Part shown: positions 56,022-64,000 of the stretch, in pieces
How positions within the stretch are numbered: position 1 is the first letter of the stretch
Layout: every line of letters begins with the position of its first letter
Assembly (NCBI RefSeq): GCF_025698545.1
Contig: NC_068577.1
Coordinates: forward strand, 22,027,250 to 22,091,249
Origin: Gossypium raimondii
Lineage: Eukaryota; Streptophyta; Magnoliopsida; Malvales; Malvaceae
Reading direction: 5' to 3'
Length of the DNA: 64,000 bases
Notes under the pieces: generated by a model
Told to the model about the DNA's origin: nothing
Databases searched by the model: none
Seen by the model: only the letters and a program-made list of their open reading frames with translations
Program-made: the position numbers and the translations under genes

Positions 56022-58587
56022 TGTAACACCCCTAACCTGTATCTATCGCCAAATTAAGGTTATAGAGCATTACTGAACAATTTGAACATTAAATCATACA
56101 TTTCATACATTGACATAACATAATATAAAACATTAAATCATGTACATATTGTCCTTAAATCGAGCCCACGAGGCTCTAAAAAATACTTTAGAAACAATTC
56201 GAGACTAAATTGGAAACATTTGGAAGTTTAAGTAAAAGTTAGAAAATTTGGACTCCAGGGGTCATATGGCCGTGTAAATTTTGAAATAGGGACACACGGT
56301 CGTGTCCCAGCCCGTGTCCTCACCCATGTAACTCTCTAAGTTGGGTCACACGGTCAAGCCACACGCCCGTGTGCTAGGTCGTGTAACTCTCAAAATAGCC
56401 ACAAACACCCATGTGCTAGGTCGTGTGCTATGTCGTGAAACAACCTGACTTGCATGCATTAAAACTTACAGGGGGCACATGGCCGTGTGTCACACACGAC
56501 TGAGTCACATGCCCATGTCTCAGGCCATATGGACATGAAATTGGCCAAAATCAAGCCATTTCCATCACCAAATCAAACATGTACCCAAAAGTATTTCGTG
56601 CACATGACCAAAGCATTAAAACCTTACCAAAACATGCATGAAATGACCAATTCAAAAGTTCAAATCCATTCAACCAATATGCCATACAAGGCACCTCAAA
56701 TGTAAACATACAAATTTACCTAAACATATACATATACTTGACCACATTTCATTCATAAACATCTAGTTCATTTCCATCTAAAAACATATCATAACTTGAC
56801 CTATATCACTTCAACATAAACTTATCATTTGAGCCTTACCATTCATGCATCATATGTACCAAATTGACACAATAACCATCATCAAAATGGTACCAAAACA
56901 ACCAACTTATATATATATATATATATACCAAAATCAACATCTAAGCATTCAACTAAACATCAAACACAAGTCCACCTATACATGCCATTATAACCTTGGC
57001 CAAAACATAAAAAACTACCGATATAATCGCTGGATAGTGTGATAGATCTTTGACGAGCTTTCGAACCGATCGAGCTTCCGATTATCTATAAAACATAAGA
57101 AAGCAAACTACGTAAGCACATAATGCTTAGTAAATTCGTAAAACATGAAAAATAACTTACCATTGCAATACATAACATTAGAATTAAGCTATACATAATC
57201 CAACCATAAGCTTGGCACAAGCCTAAGCACCATTAACAACACATGTTTGTGCATTCAAACATAATTCACTTGAATTAACAAAAGGTAAGTCATTATACAT
57301 GAACATATTTCATTTAAACTCATCATTTTCATGAACATAAGTATACTTCCATTAAAGATGACCATTTCAATCCTTTTCATAATACATCATTTAATTCATT
57401 TGAACACTTACCATTCCTTTCCTTTTCATGCCCGTTGAAACATTTAGAATATCATCGGATACTCGGGAAAGTTCACACGAAGTGTGCTAAACATATAACC
57501 GTAACATTTCCTTCACATCATTGCTCACACGAGCTGTGAAATGGGTATGCTTAGATGAGCTGTGGGTCAGAATGTAAGCTACACGATGCTACTCACACGA
57601 CCTATGGAGTATCTACAAAAAATACAAGACCTCAGCCATCGGTAGGACATTCAAGACCAGTACCCAAAACATGAAAACCCTAATTACATGTTATTTGTAT
57701 CCTATGAATTCCTAAGGTTCAAATAGGGCTCGATAACCGTCGTGACATCATTGGATATATATCATTTGGTTACGTGGTATAACACATTAACATATAACTC
57801 ATTATAACATTAAAACGATATTTAATCATACGAACTTACCTCGATGACAAACACGTGGAAACGAGATCAACTAATCCAAGGCTTTAGCTTTTCCTCGATC
57901 TAGATCCGTATGTGGTCTATCTTGATCTAAATAGACAAATTCAATGCATTTAATTCTTATATTATTCAATTTATTCCATATTCCTATTTTTTCAAAATGA
58001 CTATTTTGCCCCTAACATTTTAACCTTTTACAATTTAGTCGTTAAGCTCGTTAATTGAAATCTAAGCATTTTCATCATCATTTCATGCTAGCCAAATTCA
58101 CTAGGAACCTATATCAACCCATACAATTCAGCATTTCACAAATTTACCATGGAATTTTACTACTTTTACAAAGAAGTCCTTAAATGATATTTTCATCAAA
58201 AATCACTTTACAAAACTTGTTTATTTAACCACAAGGACTCATACTCTTTCATTAAAATTCAAGAATCATGAAAGAACATTCATGGAAATACCCTAAATCT
58301 TTAACAATTTTGCAAATTGACCTCCGGGTTAGCTAGATTAAGCTTCAACGACTTTGAAAACATAGAAATCATTAAAACGGGATCAAAAATCACTTACATG
58401 CAACACTTGAACATAGCTGAACCTTCAAGCATTCTTCAATGGTGTCTTCTAAGCCTATATTCAGTGGAGAGATGAACTAAAAAGATGATACCTTTTGTTT
58501 ATGTTATTTTACTTAACTTAATTATTAAATTACTAAATTAACCTTGCTTATTAACATTAAAATCACTTAATTTTGTATCCATCTTTA
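56022..58587 (-). repeat. 5' LTR of element B, truncated
   Basis: Starts (plus strand) TGTAACACCCCTAACCTG and follows the 3' LTR closely to TTTTGTATCCATCTTT at about 58587. There similarity ends and an unrelated sequence begins. About 290 bp of the expected outer LTR are missing. Part of the CACGGCCGTGTG block near 56270 is deleted relative to the 3' LTR. Confidence 0.85.
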
Positions 58588-58880
58588 TTTAAATTTTAAT
58601 TTAATAACAATCACACTTTTACCACTTACGCGATTTAGTCCCTGTACTTAAATTGAGCACTAAATCAACAAAATTATCTAACTGAAATTCAATTCACCTA
58701 CAATGTAACTCTGCAAATATTTAACACAAATATTTACGATATCGATTTACAGAAATGAAGTCTCAAAATTGGATTTTCCAGTACCACTGACTTTTAGGTC
58801 GTTAAGGATTAGAGGCAAAAAAGGGAGGGGTAAAATTAAAGGAAGAGAAGATGAGGAAGTGGAGGGATGGATGAATTTTC
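58588..58880. repeat. Unassigned LTR-like fragment at the broken end of element B
   Basis: Contains TTTAGTCCCTGTACTTAAATTG and CCAGTACCACTGACTTTTAGG, phrases resembling the starts of Gypsy LTRs read in reverse. 58800-58880 is purine-rich. No gene seen. The parent family is not determined. Confidence 0.35.
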
Positions 58881-59165
58881 TTGTTTGTTTGTAGGGCAAT
58901 CTAAAGGTCCACGAAAGCAGCAGGTGCGTTTGGTAATCTAAAGGGCATCACCAGAAACTCATAATGCCCATTCCTCATTCTGAATGTTGTTTTCAACACA
59001 TCAGAATCTTTCACCTTGAGTTGGTAGTAACCAGATCGCAAATCTATCTTCGAAAACACAGTGGTAATTCACATTTAATTAAACAAATTGTCGATTCTTG
59101 GCAAAGGATGCTTGTTTTTTATAGTTAACTTATTCAACTATCTATAGTCGATGCACATCCTCATG
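58881..59165 (-). pseudogene. Element C reverse transcriptase fragment
   Basis: Minus-strand reading [44 protein letters not shown] and [14 protein letters not shown]. This is the middle of a Ty3-type RT, with stops (after CIDYR and near 59070). It ends before the catalytic DD. Confidence 0.85.
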
Positions 59166-59762
59166 CTATCATCCTTTCCTGTGAAATCATCTCAGCTGCA
59201 TACTGTCTTAGCCTCACGAATTTTTCCTTATATTCAGCCACTGACAACTCACCTTGCACAAGGTTGATGAACTCACGCTTGCGAGCCTCCATGTACTGCT
59301 CGCTCATAAACTTCTTCTTAAAGGTTCGTAAGAAGAATTACCATGTCAAGCAGTTTGCAACAGCCCCTTGATTTATATATTTCACCAATGATGGGCTTCA
59401 CCAATGAGCAAGGATACAGTGCATCCTAGCTTCTCATCATTAGAACATGACATCTGCTCAAGGATTTTCTCAATACCCTCAAGAGAATACTCAGCTTTGG
59501 TAGGACAAGCTCCTCGAACACCACCGAATTCCCTACCACCTAGAGCTTACAGATGCTCTAGTGGCAGTCCTCGATTCGCAGGTACAGTGTTGGCACCAGT
59601 AGCTCGCTGAAAAGCCCCAATCATGGCTTGCCCTAAGGGCTCCATGCCTTCTTCCAATATGTTTTCCCTGTGAGGTTGCTCTTGCATAGCTGAAGCCCGA
59701 TCACTTTCAAAGTGGTTGGCAACTCCATTCACATGGTTCGCATTCACTCTACGGGGAGGCAT
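59165..59762 (-). pseudogene. Element C gag N-terminal part
   Basis: Starts MPPRRVNANHVNGVANHFES at 59762 and runs through MEPLGQAMIGAFQRATGANTV to a stop near 59547. Further gag homology follows in broken frames: EYSLEGIEKILEQMSC, EARKREFINLVQGELSVAEYKE, and KFVRLRQYAAEMIS near 59190. The last joins RT codons directly, marking an internal deletion. Confidence 0.78.
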
Positions 59763-60137
59763 TCTTTCTTACTTTAAATGTATACAAGATACTAAATTAG
59801 GTAAGACATCAAACACATGTAACTGGGTATCCAAACTTATAAACATACTTGCAAACATAGTTCGCACATGGTAGACATACACACAAACATAGTTCGCAAA
59901 AACATAACTTACTTACTTGTATAGCAAACAGTAGAGGGATGATCTGAGGCGTAATCCTGCAAAAGATACAGTGGAACCAAGGTGATGCTGTTCCCAGTCC
60001 TACCCAACAAACAAGCACACAAGTATACATAGCACTTCTAATACACACAAACTTGGCGAACTTGCCTTAACAACTTTTTGCAAACTTGCTTATCGGATAT
60101 TCAGCTTGATGAACCTACCTACCTAGCCTACTAACCT

Positions 60138-60150
60138 GGCTCTGATACCA
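60138..60150 (-). promoter_or_regulatory. Primer-binding site of element C
   Basis: Minus-strand TGGTATCAGAGCC, an exact initiator tRNA-Met complement, five bases from the LTR edge at 60156. Confidence 0.88.
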
Positions 60151-60155
60151 ACCAA

Positions 60156-62359
60156 TATAACAACCTAGTCTAGTAGGTTCGACCCAAATTTGGTGAGCTA
60201 CATTAGCCACCGAAGTGACTCTCTGTTAACTCCCAACCTAACCTCCAATACACCACTTATTTACAACGTATGTTATGCTAAGTTATAGCACATCAGCAGA
60301 AATAATTCATTCATAAAGTATAAAACATGCGACCTAATAAACATACATAGGTATGGTTAGCATGTCAACTAATATAAAGAATTATGGGTTCACATGCAAG
60401 ATACAAACAAGGTATTTAGGGTATGCACTTTCAAAAATAAATACAAGTACATGAAAGCTATTATTAAGGTTCGCACCATGACTTAGGCTTACATACATCA
60501 AACAACATAAGTTCGCCTAACAGAATAACATATGAGTTCACAGTTTAGTATAAAACATGTGTTCATACAATAATATGGGTCGCATAAATATGTTGGTTCG
60601 CTAGCTATCGCTAACAGGGGTACACATGTAATTTTTTGGGTCACAAACATGCAAGGGTCGCATAAAATAGTACTATGCAATAAATCTGACTCACATAATT
60701 TGATAAATGTTAAGGTAACATAATGTAACACTAATACATAAAAATCATCAGCTTTATTCATAATAAAAAGATAATTAAATAATCTAAGGCATGGTTCATA
60801 AAAGCAAAATAAACTTAAATAATTTAAAGAAATTGTTCCATTAACTGAATTAAATCGTAATAAGTCTAGACTAATATAAATAAAACCTCATTGCCTATTT
60901 TCCCAAGTTTGTTGATATCTGATCAGGTTTCAGCTTGACCACTTCCATCCGTGACCTACTTACCTATGAAGTAAGAGAGGAATGGGTGAGTTCATTGAGA
61001 ACTCAGTGAATAATCAGGAACCAATAGAGTATGCTTAAAAACAAAGAACTTGTATAGTATGAAACATACCTACATACTTGTCTTATTAGAATGACTGAGA
61101 AACATAAGATATGTTCTCGCACTTAAAACACTTATTAGAATCTGTTGGATATGTGGATCTCCTTATAACACCTTAGAATGACTCAAAGAGTCCTTAACAT
61201 GTCCTATAAGTGTAGTGCAAAGTAATGCACTCTCTTGTACACCAACATGTCTCGTTGAATGGAGCACAACTCAACATTCCCTTATCTCTCTACATGTCTC
61301 ATGGCCTCAACGGCAAAAATCACAGAACTTAAAGGTGAGTATTCACAATCCTTTGGTATACCAATATATCCAACATATAAGCTCGCAAAGGAGCTCGCAC
61401 AGAAACTTATCACATAGAGCTCCAGAAGGACCTTCCTTGAAAAAAACTTGTTCAGAGAGCTTTCACCTAAGTGCGTAAAAACATAACTTATAAAATCGTA
61501 TATAAAAAATATCTTGAAACATAGGCTTACATAGGAGCACGCGTAAAACTTATCTTTAAAACATAACTTTAAAAACATGGCTTGAAAACTTATCTTCAAA
61601 ACAGAGTGTCAAAATTTAAAAATAGAGTTTTTGGAAACATAATTTGTTCTTAGATCTTAATTTAAAAACCTTAAGTTTTAGAAAAACATAACAGTTTGCA
61701 CACACATGACAGTTCTTAGCCACTCACTGATTTGACTGAAAAACTAAACAAGTTTGGCTTTTCCTTTGTCCTTGCTGGTAAATGGTTTGGCTGGTTGTCA
61801 ATATACATAAACACACTGATTACTTAAATAGACAAACCTTATAGAATTCACAAATACAAGCGAACCTAGCTTTCTGGACAATCAACCCTAATAGGACAGA
61901 GGCTGACCTTGGTTGTTACGAACTCAATTTGGAATAGAGACTTGAAAACAGAATATCAATGAGAGAATTCTCATGGAATAAGTGTCATATTTATAAGCCT
62001 AAGTGTTCTGTAAGTTTTAGGATACCCTAATTGACTTAGGAAAGGTGTTACTTGCACAAAAAGTATTCCTACATACACCATATCATTATTTCCTAATTTG
62101 AGCCTGACTCGACTTTGACTAGTGAACACCAGTTTGCAACTCAACTAGCGAACCCTCGGTTCACCAAACAAACTAGCAAACCCAACTTGCAGTGAATCTA
62201 GCGAACCCCCTTACCGCTTATTTTGGCGTATACTGCGATGTTGAAACACAAGCAAACTACTAACTGATATTTTTTTGGAAAACTCCCTAGCTTTCTGAAG
62301 CACTAGCGAACCCTCACTTTTATGGACAAAACTTCTAGAACCAGGCTCGATATGTTACA
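60156..62359 (-). repeat. 5' LTR of element C, 2204 bp
   Basis: Plus-strand ends are TATAACAACC (TG terminus mutated to TA) and CGATATGTTACA. It contains recurring GTTCGC / GCGAACC motifs, e.g. CTAGCGAACC at 62145, 62198 and 62308. Short reading frames inside are not genes. No partner LTR in the window. Confidence 0.8.
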
Positions 62360-62428
62360 AGAAGAGAAACCAAATTCAAATAATGAAATTGGTAATGTTG
62401 GAATTAGCATTAAAAACCCTAAAAATGT

Positions 62429-62960
62429 TTCTTTTTTGGTAAATAGAAGAAGATTCAAAGGAATCTAACTATGGCCAACATTAGTGGCCCCCATATTTGT
62501 ATTCCTTAGACCCTTGTCTTGATGTAGAAGTCCTTCAATAACTGATAGGGGTTGCTCAAACAGACATATCATTGAACCTACTATTCTTCCAATATTGGCC
62601 ATGGCATCTGCACGTTCATTATTATTCCTCCGAACATGAGGAAATACACTTACCATCCTCTGTTACAAAGAGCTTGAGTCTATCGTATTTCAATCATGTT
62701 GCTAGCATATCCATATCTGTCCCTCAAGATTTTTATTAGAACTGCATTACCATTCAACCTCCACTTGACAGAAACCCATATTTCAAGCTACTTGAAAACC
62801 TTTCAGTAGTGTACGAACTTCTACTTGAAATATTGAAGTAACATTTAATCTCTAGGCATAACCAATATTTCATTTAGCTTTAGAATCTTTTAGTACTCTT
62901 CTAATTATTTATATATCTGTGGAATTCTTCATGATATCATCTGAGTTAACCTTCATTCAA
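62429..62960 (-). pseudogene. LINE 3' fragment (RNase H end)
   Basis: The minus strand gives an RNase H C-terminus: VVRNR-like start near 62900, EVRTLLKGFQ, CQVEVEW, FPHVRRNNNERADAMANIGR at 62655-62590, then a stop. A T-run at about 62430-62437 would be its poly-A tail. The layout resembles the 3' end of the LINE at 19501 but the sequence is diverged. Truncated at its 5' side. Confidence 0.65.
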
Positions 62961-63159
62961 CCCTTCTTAGGGGCTCTCCACAACTCATACAATTTGCAAT
63001 AAACAGAACCAATTTATAGATGTCTTAAGTCTTCTAAGGAACGAATGCATGAAAAGCTTACATTTTTAAAAATAAACTTTCTTTAAATAAACAAAGACAA
63101 ACGAGAAGACATGTCAATTGGATGGATTGAGTCAGCTTTTGTGTATTTTAATTTGGTAA
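62961..63159. other. AT-rich spacer, no gene seen
   Basis: Nothing recognisable in this stretch. Confidence 0.45.
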
Positions 63160-63405
63160 AATTTTTATTCTAGTCATTTGAGGTTATTTATATAAATAAT
63201 ATACAAAATTAATTAATTATGAAAATGGGTTGGGGACAAATTATTTATGAAAATGGGTTGTTTTAAATAGTATCACCGGTGCCGCCTTACACATCGGTGG
63301 CGCCACCCTCCAATTTTAGGCAATCATGGCTCAATGATGTGTTTTTTTTTAAATTGGTGTCGCCACTATGTCAGGCGTTGCCACATCCTAAAAATTGGGT
63401 TAGTA
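63160..63405. repeat. Second copy of the GGTGCCGCC / GTCAGGCG repeat
   Basis: AAAATGGGTTG...ACAAATTATTTATGAAAATGGG, CAATCATGGCTCAATGATGTG and CACTATGTCAGGCGTTGCC parallel 40080-40280 in order and orientation, with deletions. It is the same repeat family as block 40080-40690. Confidence 0.55.
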
Positions 63406-63494
63406 AAAATTGGGTTAATAAAATGAGAGAGTGGTCACCCGAATTTTATTTATTATTTATTTTAGATAATCTTTTGATATTAATAAATATCAGG

Positions 63495-63725
63495 CATAAT
63501 GGTTAAGTAGTGGTAGAGCTGTCCATGATGACTTGTGTTCGAATCCTTTCCCTCACACTATTTTTTATGTGGTGTAATTTTGTCTCAAACCTTAGCAAAG
63601 GTCACACCATGTTTTTAAATAAATATGATAGGAATTAAAATAAGGAAGTGAAGTGGTCAAGTGGTTAAGTGCTCCTTACCTATCCTAGAGGTCCTAAGTT
63701 CAAATCCCTTTATTTTTATTTTTTT
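63495..63725 (+). repeat. Two tRNA-like (SINE-type) heads
   Basis: Head 1: A-box TGGTTAAGTAG (63500-63510) and B-box GTTCGAATCC (63537-63546). Head 2: A-box TGGTCAAGTGG (63654-63664) and B-box GTTCAAATCC (63698-63707), followed by a T-rich tail. Box spacing (about 37 and 44 bases between starts) suits a tRNA-derived pol III promoter. No cloverleaf with proper stems can be drawn, so these are not functional tRNA genes. Confidence 0.5.
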
Positions 63726-64000
63726 TATTTAATTTTTAACACAATTTCCATGTGCATAATGTGCTTGTCGTCCACCCCATTGTTACCATGTGTAAGAGGA
63801 TTTCTTTCCTGCTTTATGAGTCAAACTTACCATATGTTGGGGTAACATGATCACCTTTTCATTCAATGTCTCCCTCTCTTACCAAAACTTCATACATTGT
63901 CTTTTGTTGTGGTTCAATGATCCTGGTCATAGTTGACAAGCTTACCTCACCTCCTTGTCATCCATACCACTCATTTGCTCCCATATTTTCATTTTCTCTA
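63726..64000. other. Window end, no feature recognised
   Basis: Unique-looking or unrecognised sequence with no open frame of note. Confidence 0.4.

Larger units (their letters stand above)
41792..58587 (-). mobile_element. Ty3/Gypsy chromovirus (element B), Tekay-like, with two nested solo LTRs
   Basis: A minus-strand element: 5' LTR 56022-58587 (truncated), primer site 56005-56016, gag, protease, RT, RNase H, integrase and chromodomain remnants, purine tract near 44645, 3' LTR 41792-44637. Removing the two inserts (45104-47870 and 50841-54781) leaves about 10.1 kb, close to element A. Domain order and the chromodomain tail match Tekay-type chromoviruses. LTR comparison near the CGAGCTGTG blocks shows 7 differences in ~130 bp. 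The outermost bases of both LTRs are altered, so no target duplication was found. Confidence 0.88.
58881..62359 (-). mobile_element. Ty3/Gypsy element C, 5' portion with internal deletion
   Basis: Minus-strand remnant: 5' LTR 60156-62359, primer site 60138-60150, gag 59165-59762 and an RT fragment 58881-59165. Protease and most of gag-pol between gag and RT are deleted, and everything downstream of RT is absent. The gag and LTR sequences differ from elements A and B, so this is a separate Gypsy family. Confidence 0.8.

Noticed and set aside
60498..60761. Cysteine-rich small protein in the LTR of element C
   Set aside because: Entirely inside non-coding LTR sequence with no domain; chance reading frame.
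63495..63725. Functional tRNA genes
   Set aside because: A and B boxes are present but no acceptor or anticodon stem pairs, so only a SINE-type origin is supported.

Overview
The window is nuclear DNA from a flowering plant. Spliceosomal introns, a PLS-class pentatricopeptide gene, nested LTR retrotransposons primed by initiator-Met tRNA, a plant L1-type LINE and Mutator-like elements (MULEs) carrying plant-mobile-domain (PMD) genes all point there. From memory, the LTR families and the MULE/PMD proteins look like those of cotton (Gossypium, Malvaceae). That assignment is an inference.

Layout. (1) 1-6330: Copia-type LTR copies in inverted orientation abut the remains of an old MULE transposase, which is also split by a 1.45-kb solo LTR with a 5-bp target duplication. 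(2) 6330-14150: the other half of the old MULE is a minus-strand PMD pseudogene. A second, younger MULE (8214-13219) with ~270-bp GC-rich terminal inverted repeats and a perfect 9-bp duplication has landed in its second exon. The younger element has the same plan: transposase on plus, PMD gene on minus, convergent. An internal deletion has fused the 3' ends of its two genes. (3) 14440-19005: the only island of apparently intact genes. A five-exon gene encodes a 229-aa, probably organelle-targeted protein with two RRM-like folds. A convergent, intronless PPR gene (521 aa) lies opposite. (4) 19494-35822: a near full-length minus-strand LINE, split in its endonuclease by a 10.5-kb Tekay-type chromovirus (element A). 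(5) 36298-38840: an NFRKB-like gene with many in-frame stops, and an 809-bp foldback MULE-type MITE just upstream. (6) 40080-41785: a repeat block and a third PMD pseudogene. (7) 41792-58587: a second chromovirus (element B, minus strand) into which two solo LTRs have inserted, each with a perfect 5-bp duplication. (8) 58588-64000: remnants of a third Gypsy element (C), a LINE tail, a repeat related to block 6 and two tRNA-like SINE-type heads.

The host genes are the RRM-like/PPR pair, both probably organellar in function, and the decayed NFRKB-like copy. Nearly everything else is mobile DNA, and the nesting gives a relative order of insertions. The most unusual structure is the MULE-in-MULE pair carrying PMD genes. 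Boundaries supported by target duplications are firm. Boundaries read only from protein similarity are approximate. Database identity and age estimates could not be computed here.
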